From assembly GCA_003864495.1 (NCBI GenBank), contig ML133379.1, positions 62,001 to 126,000 of the forward strand: a DNA stretch of 64,000 nucleotides, given 5' to 3'. Shown in pieces: positions 25,958-40,327 of the stretch (positions are counted from its first letter, which is position 1; the number at the start of each line of letters is the position of its first letter). The notes beneath the pieces were generated by a model. The model was not told the origin of the DNA. It did no database searches and worked only from the letters and a program-made list of their open reading frames with translations. The position numbers were made by a program, and so were the translations under genes. This stretch comes from Nemopilema nomurai. Taxonomy: Eukaryota > Cnidaria > Scyphozoa > Rhizostomeae > Rhizostomatidae.

Positions 25958-27743
25958 ACCAAAAATGCCAAAGTTGCCTGATTTGGGCCTCGTAGCTTCA
26001 CACGATTTCAAATTTTATTAGTCCAACGTTCCTCCCTTTCTTAGTGAAAGGAAAAGAGCGCCTTTCTAGCCATATAATGTGTCGGTTCTGTTATTGGAAA
26101 ACTTCCTTTCCAAAATAACTCCATCGTATCGGTGACAAATTTTGGTCTCATTTTTCAGTTGATCAACAGTCTGTCGTGCATAGTGTTGATGGTGTTTGTA
26201 GGAAGAAAATAGTTCACCACTTAGCAGATTATATTGAAATATATATTGGCTTTTCGGGTTTGAGTTTGAGATTGTCACTGTTTTTAGTTTGGAGCACTAG
26301 GGCTGATGAGCTCACTCTTTCCCCCTCTAGGCTGTATAGAGAAATGAAGATGAACACATTTCAAGCCGGTCAAGAGAAAAAGCACCTTCTCTGATTGAAA
26401 AGCACCTTTTCACCACAGCTTTTCGACTTGCTTCAAGAGATGTGAAAAAAGTTCTCATTCCTATCATTCTAGAACCAAGTTTCTAAAAGGTCATCATTTG
26501 TTTGTGTTGGTGTGAGGAGAAACAATTTCATAAAACTAAATTCCGTGAAGGCAATCAATCTAGGACTTGATTTTGATACTTTCCTATCATTTTATAACCA
26601 ACGTTTAGACAGTTTACCACGTGTTGATGTTGAATTAATGCAAAATAAAGTTGGAATTCTGTATTATCAATATATAGGTAGTTTTGACTTGATTCTGATT
26701 CCTTGTGTTTAGTAAAGTTCATCAAGAGTTGTAAAGGGAGCTTCTTTTGCTCCATCAAATCAACCAATACTTTCATCATATGTCCATTGATGTAAAAGAA
26801 AGTTAAAACATTGTAGTGCTACAAAATAACAAGCAGTGTTATATTTTGGTTTGATAACCTTTTTGAGATTGTTCATTAAAACATTTAAAAGAAGCTTCCT
26901 CTCACATCATTTTTGAGGGAAAAGTTAAGCATTTCTTTAATGTAAAACAAAGTGAAAACATTGTATTCTAATTAAACAAGCAGTGTTTTATTAGCACTTG
27001 TTTACTTTGTTTGACTTTCCATCAAATCTTGCAAAGGAAGCTGCTTTTTATCATTCTAGACTCAGTAACCAAGAATTTCTTCATATCTTGGTGCAGTTTG
27101 ATGTAAAATGATGTGAAAACACTGTATTTCCATGAAATAAGCAGGGTTACACTTGGGTTTACTTTTACATTCCAGAATCAATAATCAAGCATTTCATCAA
27201 ATGTTGGTGTTATTTGGGGTAGAAAAGTGAGAGTACTGCAGTGCCATAAAACAAGCAGGGTTATACTTGAGTTTGATAACTTTTTCAAGGTTCTTCATCA
27301 AGACATAGAAAAAATGTTTCTTTTTCAATCCTTTCAGAATCAATAATCAAATATTTCGTGATAGAAAAGTGTTTTTTGGTCTAGAAGAAAGTCAGACATT
27401 TTAATGTTGATGATGGTATTTAATGTTCTTAGACTGAAAAGAGAGCAAAATTAATCATGAACTTGTCCAGTTTGGGCTTAAAACACTTTCGTTCGAAACA
27501 AAGATCCCAAAAGCACGAATTTTCCTAGCTACAACTCTCCTGGAGGGTTCTCGCCCAATACCGACCCTAAAATGCCCAATATGAAGTACACATAACAACA
27601 ACGAGAAATGTCGAAAAAATGTACCGGCACAAGTATGAAGGAAGGAAAACCTCGTAAACCAGCAACTAGAAATTGGTATTCTATGAGTAAGTAAGAATGT
27701 CGTGTGTGTCACAAGAAGGTAAACCAATTTTAGCATCTTTGGT
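25958..27743. repeat. H4-H2A spacer, unit 1/2 junction
   Basis: Almost base-for-base the same as 15,581-17,358 apart from scattered substitutions and short indels, which shows recent homogenisation. It has the same order of unique block, degenerate repeats, and conserved block before the H2A end. Confidence 0.85.
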
Positions 27744-27759
27744 GGTTTTTAAAAAAACC
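27744..27759 (-). terminator. Histone 3' stem-loop of H2A-2
   Basis: Minus-strand GGTTTTTTTAAAAACC, 49 bases past the stop. The 3' UTR has an extra GCGA repeat (GAAGCGAAGTG) that unit 1 lacks. Confidence 0.92.
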
Positions 27760-27808
27760 GTTTTTCAATGCATAGATAACAAGAGATGGCCAACCGAAGC
27801 GAAGTGAC

Positions 27809-28192
27809 TTATGATTTGGCGGCCTTCGTCTCAGTCTTCTTTGGAAGAAGCACTGCCTGAATGTTGGGCAAGACACCACCCTGTGCAATGGTGACTCCAC
27901 TCAGCAACTTGTTCAACTCCTCGTCGTTCCTGATGGCGAGCTGCAAGTGACGAGGGATGATTCTTGACTTCTTGTTGTCTCTTGCTGCATTGCCAGCCAA
28001 CTCCAAGATTTCTGCAGACAGATACTCGAGAACGGCTGCCAAATAGACGGGAGCCCCAGAGCCAACTCGCTCGGCATAGTTGCCCTTCCTCAACAATCGG
28101 TGGATACGTCCGACTGGAAACTGTAATCCAGCTCTGGATGTCCTAGATCTCGCCTTAGCCTTGGCTTTTCCACCTTTTCCACGTCCAGACAT
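27809..28192 (-). CDS. Histone H2A, unit 2
   Basis: Protein identical to the unit 1 H2A (127 residues). At the DNA level it differs by a silent base in the C-terminal codons (ATGATTTGG against ATGACTTGG on the + strand) and by the 5' flank, where TTTAATAACAG replaces TATAATAATAG. These markers and the 3' UTR insertion pair it with the broken copy at 62,793-63,173 and separate it from the copies at 17,419 and 40,388. Confidence 0.98.
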   Translation of the reverse strand: MSGRGKGGKAKAKARSRTSRAGLQFPVGRIHRLLRKGNYAERVGSGAPVYLAAVLEYLSAEILELAGNAARDNKKSRIIPRHLQLAIRNDEELNKLLSGVTIAQGGVLPNIQAVLLPKKTETKAAKS

Positions 28193-28529
28193 GATTGCTT
28201 TAATAACAGATTTTCTTCAACGAGTTGACTTGACTGCGAAAGTGCAAGGGAACGATTGCTAGTAGTACCCGCCAAAAGCAACATTTCAAAGCGGCATTCA
28301 TTCGAAACGCGCCAATCGTCGCCTGCTCGAGTCGGCCATTTCGACGAACCAGGCGAAGACAGCCAATCGGCTGCGACCCTGGTCGGTCACGCGGTCTTCG
28401 GGCTCATTCTCGATGGCAAGGCGAGCTGGACTCAAATAAAGCAAGCGTGCCTTGGCGCCAAACCATCAAACCGAACTTGCTTGTCTCGAATCGAGAGTTG
28501 ATTGAATTTTTAAGATAAAAGTCGCAAAC
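28193..28529. promoter_or_regulatory. Bidirectional H2A/H2B promoter, unit 2
   Basis: Same layout as unit 1 with two CCAAT boxes. GGCGCC lies at 28454-28459 in TTGGCGCCAAA, a perfect palindromic E2F-like core, one G shorter than in units 1 and 3. Confidence 0.65.
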
Positions 28530-28937
28530 ATGTCTGACGCCCCAGCTAAAGGAGGAAAACAGGCCCCAAAGGTCGCCAAGAAGGGAGAGAAGAAAGCAGG
28601 AGTAGGTAAAAAGGGTGGCAAGGCCGGCTCAGGAGAAAAGAAAAGGACGAAGAAGCGCAAGGAAAGCTACTCTATCTACATCTACAAGGTGCTCAAACAA
28701 GTCCACCCTGACACGGGAATTTCCAGCAAGGCCATGAGCATCATGAACTCGTTTGTCAACGACATTTTCGAGAGGATCGCTCAAGAAGCCTCGCGACTTG
28801 CCCACTACAACAAGAAGGCGACGATCACTTCAAGGGAAATCCAGACATCTGTCCGACTTCTCCTTCCCGGTGAACTTGCCAAGCATGCTGTCAGCGAGGG
28901 CACCAAGGCCGTCACCAAGTACACGTCCAGCAAGTAA
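28530..28937 (+). CDS. Histone H2B, unit 2
   Basis: Encodes the same 135-residue H2B as units 1 and 3. Silent differences (GGAGGAAAA for GGTGGAAAA, GTAGG for GTTGG, TCCAGC for TCAAGC) are shared with the right-edge copy at 63,509, supporting an alternating pair of unit types. The coding region is intact and followed by its hairpin. Confidence 0.98.
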   Translation: MSDAPAKGGKQAPKVAKKGEKKAGVGKKGGKAGSGEKKRTKKRKESYSIYIYKVLKQVHPDTGISSKAMSIMNSFVNDIFERIAQEASRLAHYNKKATITSREIQTSVRLLLPGELAKHAVSEGTKAVTKYTSSK

Positions 28938-28998
28938 ACTACCTGACCTGCCCTGGAGCGTTTGGTTTATTCTGCTCTCAAACAGTCAACAAATAAAC

Positions 28999-29014
28999 AG
29001 CTTTTTTAAAAGCT
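28999..29014 (+). terminator. Histone 3' stem-loop of H2B-2
   Basis: AGCTTTTTTAAAAGCT followed by ACCAAA, 61 bases past the stop. Confidence 0.92.
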
Positions 29015-29956
29015 ACCAAATTCGCCAATTTTTTCCTCAACCTCAAACACACACGACCAATTGTTTACCATTTTATTTTTTCAACATTTTGTTTTAACTT
29101 AAGCGAGTGAGAGTGCCATCGCCCAATTTTGTTATCAAAAACACTATCGAAACCCTCAGAATGAAAGCCATTTAGTGAGAAACTATAGGCCGATGTTATT
29201 GAGGAGTGCTGCCCTCATGTAAGGGACTGATTTTAAATTTGGTATTTTCAGGATCCTTATTTGATTATTCCAAATATACATCAAGCATGAACTCTTTTAT
29301 ACCGAACCCTGATTGTTCTGCCAACCCTCAATATTCTCAAATTTTTTAACCTAACCTAATATTTTTCTTAAATCATTCCTGCCCAACACAAAAACTCTTG
29401 ATAAGAAATTCTCGAAGAAGCATACCAAATTTTTAAAGCTGAAATAGTATCCATAATACAGGGCCTCCGAAAAAGGGGGTGCCACGGCCCCCGCACTTTT
29501 TTGTAAAACAATAGAGCTTTTCTAAATATCTTTTGCCATGATTGTTAAAATCTTCATTGGCCCCTCCACTTTCCAACCTGCGTCGGAGCCCCTGTATGTA
29601 ATACATGATATCTTTCAGCCCTTTTCCCTGATAAATGCACTTTTGATGAAAAGCAAATTTCACTGTTTTTAGAAAAACTAGTTTCTACTTTGTGGAGGCA
29701 ATCGGTATCTGCGTGATGGTTATTTCACTTGCAATTTTAGTTAAAACTAAGCTAAACGAACAAACATGATAGGTAATTTTGGATAACCACCTTCATTTAT
29801 CCCATCAAATCAAATATACAACTTATTTAGAAATTGGGATAGTCCCACACAATTACAAGGCCAACATGATTTTATATGATACATGATACAAAGCCGTGTG
29901 CATTTATTTTTCAGCCGTGTGCATTTATTTTCCAATCAAATTCAGTTTATTTTGTC
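29015..29956. other. H2B-H1 spacer, proximal part, unit 2
   Basis: Contains about 130 bp after GCCATCGCC (29,110-29,265) that is missing in units 1 and 3, where a hAT relic replaces it. A GGGGGTGCCACGGCCCCC-like GC-rich block lies near 29,475. No gene was recognised. Confidence 0.5.
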
Positions 29957-31169
29957 CAGGGGCGTAAATATTGGGAGTGGGGGGTGGGGGGGTGTCACAC
30001 CCAACATTTTGTCGGGCAAACGACAGACAAGATGTTCCCAAATCCGTAACTGTCGGGTAAAATCTTTCAGTCTACCGAAATCTTTCAAAGACTCGCTGGG
30101 TATATCGTATCGGTATACTGTTAAACTTTGAGTCCTTCTTCGTCAATATTTCGAGTAAATCACTACTTGGAGTGACTCCGCCAGCCTAAACGCCTATTAG
30201 CTAACCACTCTTGAAAACTGGCGTCGGTTCTTTGCGACCCAGTAATACATTTTTCATCATGATTTTTTCTGAATGAGTCCATCACCAGCATCATTGGCCT
30301 AGCCACCCTGGATACCGCAACAATTTTACCAGTGTCTGGACGACGAAACCCAGATGGCTCATTTTCGAAGGAACTTTGATAAAATCATCTGCTGTAAGTA
30401 GTCGCTCATCCTCATTGCCATTCCAATATTTTACGAAAAAAAGTTAACACGACTGAACTGCAGCTTTTCTTCACGTAAATTGATCTAATAATACCCGTTT
30501 TCTCTTTTACAAGAAACCTAGATTGGGTCCTATTACTAAAAGTTTCTCAATTTTTCACTAGTTTCTAGTACTAAAAGTTTCTTATTTTTAGATAAACATC
30601 AAATTTTGCTCCTTCCCTTGTATATTAATTGTATTTAAGTTTATGACCCAACAGTAAGATTTGATATTGTATCTTTTGTTCATTATTCTTATGGAAACAG
30701 GGGTACTTTTTATCGAGACACCCGGTACAGTGTGCTTTAATTCTTTTATTATTTTCGTATTGTTACCGAGACACCCGGTACTTATTATTTTCCTGCTCAG
30801 AAAGTCAGCTTTATTTTTTGGAGTTTCTTAAAAGTATTGATTTAGTTCTAAAAGTTTCTTAAAATCTCGGGGCCTTAGTACTAGTCTTCCTATAAACCGA
30901 TTTCTTATCATAAAAGAAACGTGTAAACACTAATTGACATATGAAGAGCAAGGCATTGACTTGTAGTTCAAAGGTTAATACAAAAACTAAACAAAAATAC
31001 GTAAAAATATCAGAAAAACAAATGCAACAAAATTTCATAACTGTTTTAAAACATTGAAGGATCACCGCGAAGGCTTCTCCCATAACAGATCTCATAACAT
31101 TTTAGTCGGACAGTGGCGAAAATTATGTACATCCCCCTCCCCCAAAGAAAAATACTAGTTACTCCCCTG
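29957..31169. mobile_element. hAT element with termini, H2B-H1 spacer, unit 2
   Basis: Begins CAGGGGCGTAAATATTGGG and ends AATACTAGTTACTCCCCTG, so both termini are recognisable. Flanks are ATTTTGTC (29949-29956) and TCTTTGTC (31170-31177), a decayed 8-bp duplication. The empty site is seen in unit 3 (TTTATTTTGTCTCCTTTC near 43,045) and unit 1 (near 20,075). It is a close relative of 9436-10870 in inverted orientation and has no transposase. Confidence 0.85.
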
Positions 31170-31177
31170 TCTTTGTC

Positions 31178-31739
31178 TCCTTTCAACATCAAGAAAAGTA
31201 ACCCTTTGCCTTCATTTACAGGTGAAAAATGTTAAATATCAATTTAAAATGCCCATGTTCACTGTTCAAAATGAGTGCTGATTTCCAAATTTCAATTTTG
31301 TGAATTTCAAATTTTCAAACAATTATGCATTACGATCTATTCCTTGTGCAAATCGTCAGATTTTTCCAAATCAGCTTCGCCTTTTGTTGTAACGACAGAT
31401 CATAACTGCCATCTAGAGTTGTGCTTCCTCAATCCGAATTTCAACTTAATTTTTCACGCCCCACGAGCTTACGAAAGGCTTGCACAGTCTGTCCAGCAAG
31501 CCACTGTTTTAAAGTCTCCAAAACACCCATCCATTATCATTTTCGAAGCATGCCGAGAGAGGAAACACATCTAGTTTAACGTGGAACGTAAGCATTTCTC
31601 GACAACGCAAAACGATGTGGAGAATTGCGCTCATAGGCATTACCTCTACCCCTCAAAAAGCATCTTTATGAAGATATTAATACATAGAGAGTTTTATTTC
31701 GATACTTTGAATAATCTTTTTGCGTTATTTCAATAACTA
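31178..31739. other. H2B-H1 spacer, distal part, unit 2
   Basis: AT-rich spacer homologous to 20,080-20,690, with the conserved GCATGCCGAG and TTTAACGTGGAACG phrases. Nothing coding. Confidence 0.55.
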
Positions 31740-31952
31740 TGTGCCAATTAAAGTAGGCAAAGAAGCACAACATCGACGGCCATTTTGGCCTGAGCAGTCA
31801 GCGGTCACGTGTACTTTTGGCGCCTAGATGCAAAATGATTTTGAATCGTTGACCAAAAGTGAAGGAGGGCATCCAGTTTTGTGTCGCAGTTGCGAAGAAC
31901 TTTACGTTAGATTGACGAACCATTTGCTCATTTCCAAAAAAAAGCCATCGTT
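31740..31952 (+). promoter_or_regulatory. H1 promoter, unit 2
   Basis: The upstream element is GCCAATTAAAG where unit 1 has GTCCAATTAATG, and CACGTG and TTTTGGCGCC (GGCGCC at 31819-31824) are retained although the gene itself is broken. Confidence 0.55.
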
Positions 31953-32577
31953 ATGGATTCATCGGCGGTGTCACCCAAGAAGGCCAAAAAGGCAGCAGCA
32001 CCCAAGAAGCCGGCTGCTCATCCTGCATACAAGGACATGATCGCGGAGGCAATCAGAAGCCTGAAGGAAAGAAACGGCTCGTCGAGGCAGAAAATAGCCA
32101 AGTATTTGCAGGCTAATTACAAAGGCCTTGGTGATGAGAGCGCTTTGAAGAGAAACCTGAAGGCTTCCTTGAAGAAACTTGTCGCATCGGGCTCACTCGT
32201 GCAGACGAAGGGGGTGGGAGCTTCGGGGTCGTTCAAGCTACCTGTCGCCGCGAAGAAAGCAGCAGCAGAAAAGAAGCCGGTCGCAGCAAAGAAAGCTGTG
32301 AAAAAGCCAGCAGCACAGGCTAAGAAGAGTACGCAGGCTAAAAAGGCCCCAGCTCAGTGAAGAAGAGTCCCGCGAAAAAGAAGGCAACGACAGCGAGAAA
32401 GCAACTGGTGCTGCAAGTCCCCAAGAAGCCAAGCTAAAGTAGCCAAGAAACCAAAGGCTGCTGCAAGCAAGAAGGCTTCGGTGGTTGGAAAGAGCAAACC
32501 GAAAAAAGGCTGCAGCTAAGAAGACGGCAAAGTCACCTGCTGCAAAGAAATCCAAGGCCAGCAAGTCGAAGAACTGA
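31953..32577 (+). pseudogene. Linker histone H1, unit 2, frameshifted in the C-terminal tail
   Basis: The first 130 residues match unit 3 H1, including the whole globular domain. Relative to unit 3 there are then six indels within about 160 bp. These are a 4-base loss near 32,348, single losses in GAAG and GCTAGC, losses in a C5 run and a CCCAAA run near 32,420, and one added A near 32,507. The net change is minus 8 bases, and the frame stops at 32,360 after 135 residues, removing about 75 residues of the basic tail. The original stop is still visible at 32,575-32,577. The product would bind nucleosomes weakly if made. Clustering in homopolymers also fits sequence error. Confidence 0.85.
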
Positions 32578-32632
32578 GGGCTCAGTTCTCCAGACATGTT
32601 CGTCTTAGTGCGCCATCCTGTCCATGCAAAAC

Positions 32633-32648
32633 AGCTTTTTTAAAAGCT
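32633..32648 (+). terminator. Histone 3' stem-loop of H1-2
   Basis: Intact AGCTTTTTTAAAAGCT and ACCAAA despite the broken reading frame upstream. Confidence 0.9.
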
Positions 32649-35600
32649 ACCAAATAGTTGGATATCTTGTCTTGACAAGCCTTGTTGGCTGCATCGATCA
32701 CTCGCATTTTTAATGGCTTTTTGCTTTCTGCGTAGACCAACCCAACATTAAAATGAGCATACCTATAGCTTAAATGGTTACTGATTGTTTCAGCTTAACC
32801 ATAACTGTGATCTGAAGGTTTCCGTCCAGAAACTCTGAAACATGTGGTGGGTTGGCTTGGTAACATTTAGAGAAGCTTTTTAATACTGTGGTTCTGTAAT
32901 GCATGCAAAATAAGTTTTGAAAGAAGCAACTTGAGACTTGTCTTTGAACACTGTGAATATTAGTTTTTATTGGGAAGTGAAGAAAGCATTATATTCTAAA
33001 ATGAAGGCTCAACCTATTTATCATAACCTGTGTCAGGCTCAACCTCTTTTCTGGTAGGTAAAGTTAAATTTTTAACACACTGTTTTCATAAAACCAGCAG
33101 TTCTGGACTCTTTGTTAGCAATAAAATGTGTGGAATTCAAATAGAATGGTGACTTAGAAAGTTTTCCATCCAATCTGACAAAAGTGAATTTTGGGACACT
33201 TTTTGAAACACTTTCTCACCACAGCTTCTCGATTTGCTTTAAGAGATGTGAATAAAGTTCTCATTCCTATCATTCTTGGACCAGATTTCTAAAATTTCAG
33301 CAAAGTTTGGTATTGTTGTGAAGACAAACAATTTCAAAAAACTAAATTCCCTGAAAGCTATCAATCTAGGACTTGATTTTGATATTTTACTATTATCTTA
33401 TAACCAGCATTAAAACAATTTACCATGTGTTGATGTTGAATTGATGTAAAACAAAGTTTAAATTCTGCATTCTCAATAAAAAGATAGTTTTGACTTGCAC
33501 CTGATTCCTAGTGTTTAGTAATTTTCATTAAGAGTTGTAAAGGGAGCTTCTTTTGCTATCATTTCATCAAATCAACCAATACTTTCATCATATGTCCAGT
33601 GATGTAAAAGAAAGTTAAAACGCTGTAGTAATCCCAAATGGCAAGCAGTTTTATAGTTTGGTTTGATACTTTTTGAGGTTTTCATCAAGATTTGCATAGG
33701 AAGCTTCTTTTAGTAGAATCATTCCAAAATCAACAACAAGCAATTCATCATATATTGGTGTTGTTTGATGTAAAACAGTCCAGTGAAAATAGTCCATTTC
33801 CATAAAACAAGCATTGTTTTATTCTTGGGTTTTATAACTTTTTGAGATTGTTCATCAAAAGATGTAAAAGAAGCTTCCTCCTCTATCATTATTGAGGGAA
33901 AAGTTAAGCATTTCATTATATGATAGTGTTGTTTGATGTAAAATAAAGTGAAAACATTGTATTCCAATAAAACAAGCAGTGTTTTATTACGACTTATTAC
34001 CTTTCTTTGATTTTTCACCAAGTCTTGACTCATCATTCTAGACTCAATAACCTAGGATTTCTTTGTACCTTTATGCAGTTTGATGTAAAATGAAGTGAAA
34101 ACACTATATTTCCATGAAATAAGCAAGGTTGCACTTGGGTTTGATAACTTTTTTATGGTTCTTTATAAAGGGTTTTTAAGTAAGCTTCTGTTGCAATCAT
34201 GCCAAAAACAACAATCAAACAGTTTGTCATATGATTGTGTTGTTGATTCAAAACAAAGTTAAAATTCTGTATTCTTATTAAGCATTTTGATTTGATTTGG
34301 ATTCCTAGTGTTGGGTGATTTTCATCAAGAGTTGTAAAGAAAGCTTACTTTGCTATCATTCCAGAATCAATAATCATACATTTCATCATATGTTGGTGCT
34401 ATTTGCGAGTAAAATATGAAGAACTGCAGTTCCATAAAGCAAGCAGTGTTATACTTAAGCTTGATAACTTTTTGTGGTTCCTCTTCAGGACATGGAAAGA
34501 ATTCTTCTTTTTAAATCATTCTGGATTCAATAACCAAGTATTTAGGGATATAAAAGTGGTTTTTTATGTTAAACAAAATAAAAATACTGCTTTCCCAGAA
34601 ATCAAGTAGTATTATTCTTGGGTCTGACAATTTTTTAAGATTCTTCATCTAAACATGCATAGAAAGCGTCTTTTGATATCATTCCAGAATCAATAATCAA
34701 GCACTTCTTCATATGAAAGTGTTCTTTTTTGTAAAACAGAAAGAAAATGCTGAATCTCCAAAAAACAAGAAGTTTTTTCTTGGGTCTGACAACTTTTTGA
34801 TGTTCTTCTTCAAGACATGCAAAGCCAGCTTCTTTGATATCATTCCTGAATCCATAATGAAGCAATTCGTCATATGATAGTGTTGTTTGATTTAAAGCAA
34901 AGTTAAAATTATGTTTTCTTATCAGACAAGCAGTTTTGATTTGATTTGGATTCCTAGTGTTGGGTTATTTTCATCAAGATCTGTAAAGGAAGCTTCTTTT
35001 TATATAATTTCATAATCATCAATCAATGTTTTCATCATTTGTTGGTGTTCTTTGATGTTGAACAGAGTATAAACACTGTTTTGACATAAATCAAGCAGTG
35101 TTATGTTAGGAATTGTTTATTTTGTTTGATTTTTCATCAAGAGTTGTAAAGGAATCTGCTTTTCCATCATTCTAGGCTCAATAACCAAGCATTTGTTCAT
35201 ATGTTGGTGCTGTTTGATCTAAAGTAAAGAGAAAAAACTGTTTTCCCTTTAAATAAGCAGGGTTATACTTGGGTTTGATAACTTTTTTAAGATTCTTTAT
35301 CCAAAGTTTTAGAAAAAGCTCTTTTGCTAGCATTCTAGACTAAAAAATCAAGCATTTTATCGCATGTTTTTTGGGGATAATAAAAGTAAAAGTACTGTAG
35401 TTAAATAAAACAAGCAGTGTTATACTTGAGTTTGACAACTTTTTGAGGTTCTTGATAAAGAGTTTCAAAGTAAGCTTCATTTGTAATCATGGCAAAATCA
35501 ATAATCAAACAATTCACCATTTGACAGTGTTGTTTGATTTAAAACAAGTTAAAATTCTATATTCTCATTGACAAGTAGTTTTGATTTGATTTGGATTCCT

Positions 35601-36971
35601 AGTGTTGGGTTATTTTCATCAAGATCTGTAAAGGAAGCTTCTTTTTATATAATTTCATGATCATCAATCAATGTTTTCGTCATATGTTGGTGTTCTTTGA
35701 TGTAAAACAAAATAAAAACACTGTTTTTTCATAAAACAAGCAGTGTTTTACCTGGATTTGATAACTTTGTTGGGTTTTCCTTCAAAACTTGTAAAGGAAG
35801 CTTTTTGCTATCATTCCAGAATCAACAATAAAGCAGGTAATCACATCTTGGTGCAGTTTGATAAATTTTGGTTTGATATTTTTTGAGATTTGTAATGAAG
35901 AATTGAAATGAAAGCTTCCTTTGCTATCATTCCACAACCAAAATCAAGCATTTCATCATGTGATAGTCTCCTTTGATGTAAAACAGATAATGAAAGTGCT
36001 GCATTTCCATTAAACAAGCAGTGTCATACTTGGGTTTGACAACATTTTGAGGTTCTTCAAAAAGTTTTGTAAAGAAAGCTTCTTTTTATAGAGTTTTTGC
36101 AAAAATTCAATTTTCTTTCCTTATGATTCAAAAACCATCTTTCTGTATTCATTTTCCATATGTTTGTGTAGTAACCACTCAAAAGAAATGACTCTTGAGT
36201 TGTTTGGACCACTAAATGTGTGAAAACTACATAAGAGGGTTGAAGGAGCCCTCCATTCCATCATTCCCAAATCAGTTTTCTACCAATTATATTTTGACAA
36301 CCTTTTGACCTAACAATTTACTATTTGTTCATTACGCAGAGAAGGCTTCAATTAAGCGAGAGGGCTTCAATGAAGAGTGTTATCCATCTCATCATTTCAA
36401 TATCCTTTTCTTAATTCTAAACAATTTACCACATGTTGATAAGCAATGTAAGACCTGGTTTTGACTTGAAAATGTCGGCACGAATTTACCCGTAAGACAC
36501 ACCTAGTCATACTACATTCACGAAATAGCTGACCTAAAATGATTTTTCCAGAACGTAAAAAGGGGCAGCTGTATCGCGTTGTTTATGTAATGGAGACAGC
36601 TTTAGATTTGATTTAGAGAGCAGTTGCGTGGATTTACAAAAGAAAGGTAGATGCAGCTCTTCAGAATAATGTGTCTGTTAGCACATAAATAAAAGATCAT
36701 TAGGGGCTTTCAGAAACCCTTTAATCAGAGTAACTCATTAGCGTAGCCAAAAGAATACTACCTATAAAGAATATAATAAAATATAAACTTTGACTAATTA
36801 GTAATCTGTAAGAGGAAGTTTATTTCGAAAATTGAATATTCAATTTAGCTAATTTTATATTGTGCTTTATTACTTTGGTAGGTTTTGTACATGAATGCAT
36901 AGGCGGAAATCTATAGAGAAATATCGCTGTGTGCAATGGGATAGAGAAACATCGTTTCTGGCGTTCATGGT
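32649..36971. repeat. H1-H3 spacer with about 160-bp satellite, unit 2
   Basis: The satellite occupies about 33,220-36,100. AAGCTTC landmarks at about 33,545, 33,701, 33,871 and 34,182 give spacings of 156, 170 and twice 155. Many units carry AAAACACTG...CAGTGTTTT, for example 35715-35723 with 35741-35749. The last 0.8 kb is the non-repetitive H3-proximal block. Confidence 0.85.
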
Positions 36972-36987
36972 GGTTTTTAAAAAAACC
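36972..36987 (-). terminator. Histone 3' stem-loop of H3-2
   Basis: Minus-strand GGTTTTTTTAAAAACC, 46 bases past the stop. Confidence 0.92.
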
Positions 36988-37032
36988 GTTTTAAACGAAA
37001 TTCCATCTGAAAGATGTGATGGAGTGAGTTGC

Positions 37033-38462
<1,430 letters not shown>

Positions 38463-38528
38463 ATTCATGTTGCTGGTCCTTCCTGTCCGGCAATCAAGAT
38501 TCGTCCAAGTGCAAGCACGCAGAAAAAC

Positions 38529-38544
38529 AGCTTTTTTAAAAGCT
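38529..38544 (+). terminator. Histone 3' stem-loop of H4-2
   Basis: AGCTTTTTTAAAAGCT, 66 bases past the stop, followed by ACCAAAAA. Confidence 0.92.
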
Positions 38545-40327
38545 ACCAAAAATGCCAAAGTTGCCTGATTTGGGCCTCGTAGCTTCACACGATTTCAAAT
38601 TTTATTAGTCCAACGTTCCTCCCTTTCTTAGTGAAAGGAAAAGAGCGCCTTTCTAGCCATATAATGTGTCGGTTCTGTTATTGGAAAACTTCCTTTCCAA
38701 AATAACTCCATCGTATCGGTGACAAATTTTGGTCTCATTTTTCAGTTGATCAACAGTCTGTCGTGCATAGTGTTGATGGTGTTGTAGGAAGAAAATAGTT
38801 CACCACTTAGCAGATTATATTGAAATATATATTGGCTTTTCGGGTTTGAGTTTGAGATTGTCACTGTTTTTAGTTTGGAGCACTAGGGCTGATGAGCTCA
38901 CTCTTTCCCCCTCTAGGCTGTATAGAGAAATGAAGATGAACACATTTCAAGCCGGTCAAGAGAAAAAGCACCTTCTCTGATTGAAAAGCACCTTTTCACC
39001 ACAGCTTTTCGACTTGCTTCAAGAGATGTGAAAAAAGTTCTCATTCCTATCATTCTAGAACCAAGTTTCTAAAAGGTCATCATTTTTGTGTGTTGTTGTG
39101 AGGAGAAACAATTTCATAAAACTAAATTCCGTGAAAGCAATCAATCTATGACTTGATTTTGATACCTTCCTATCATTTTATAACCAACGTTTAGACAGTT
39201 TACCACGTGTTGATGTTGAATTAATGCAAAATAAAGTTGGAATTCTGTATTATCAATATATAGGTAGTTTTGACTTGATTCTGATTCCTTGTGTTTAGTA
39301 AAGTTCATCAAGAGTTGTAAAGGGAGCTTCTTTTGCTCCATCAAATCAACCAATACTTTCATCATATGTCCATTGATGTAAAAGAAAGTTAAAACATTGT
39401 AGTGCTACAAAATAACAAGCAGTGTTATATTTTGGTTTGATAACCTTTTTGAGATTGTTCATTAAAACATTTAAAAGAAGCTTCCTCTCACATCATTTTT
39501 GAGGGAAAAGTTAAGCATTTCTTTAATGTAAAACAAAGTGAAAACATTGTATTCTAATTAAACAAGCAGTGTTTTATTAGCACTTGTTTACTTTGTTTGA
39601 CTTTCCATCAAATCTTGCAAAGGAAGCTGCTTTTTATCATTCTAGACTCAGTAACCAAGAATTTCTTCATATCTTGGTGCAGTTTGATGTAAAATGATAT
39701 GAAAACACTGTATTTCCATGAAATGAGCAGGGTTATACTTGGGTTTACTTTTACATTCCAGAATCAATAATCAAGCATTTCATCAAATGTTGGTGTTATT
39801 TGGGGTAGAAAAGTGAGAGTACTGCAGTGCCATAAAACAAGCAGGGTTATACTTGAGTTTGATAACTTTTTTAAGGTTCTTCATCAAGACATAGAAAAAA
39901 TGTTTCTTTTTCAATCCTTTCAGAATCAATAATCAAGTATTTCGTGACAGAAAATTTTTTTTGGTCTAGAAGAAAGTCAGACAATTTTAATGTTGATGAT
40001 GGTATTTAATGTTCTTAGACTGAAAAGAGAGCAATTAATAATGAACTTGTCCAGTCTGGGATTAAAACACATTCGTTCGAAACAAAGATCCCAAAAGCAC
40101 GAATTTTCCTAGTTACAACTCTCCTGGAGGGTTCTCGCCCAATACCGACCCTAAAATGCCCAATATGAAGTACACATAACAACAACGAGAAATGTCGAAA
40201 AAATGTACCGGCACAAGTATGGAGGAAGGAAAACCTCGTAAACCAGCAACTAGAAATTAGTATTCTATGAGTAAGTAAGAATGTCGGTGTGTGCACAAGA
40301 AGGTAAACCAATTTTAGCATCTTTGGT
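38545..40327. repeat. H4-H2A spacer, unit 2/3 junction
   Basis: Third copy of the long form of this spacer, collinear with 15,581-17,358 and 25,958-27,743. Its H2A-proximal end is closest to that of unit 1 (GTCTGGGATTAAAACACATT). Confidence 0.85.
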
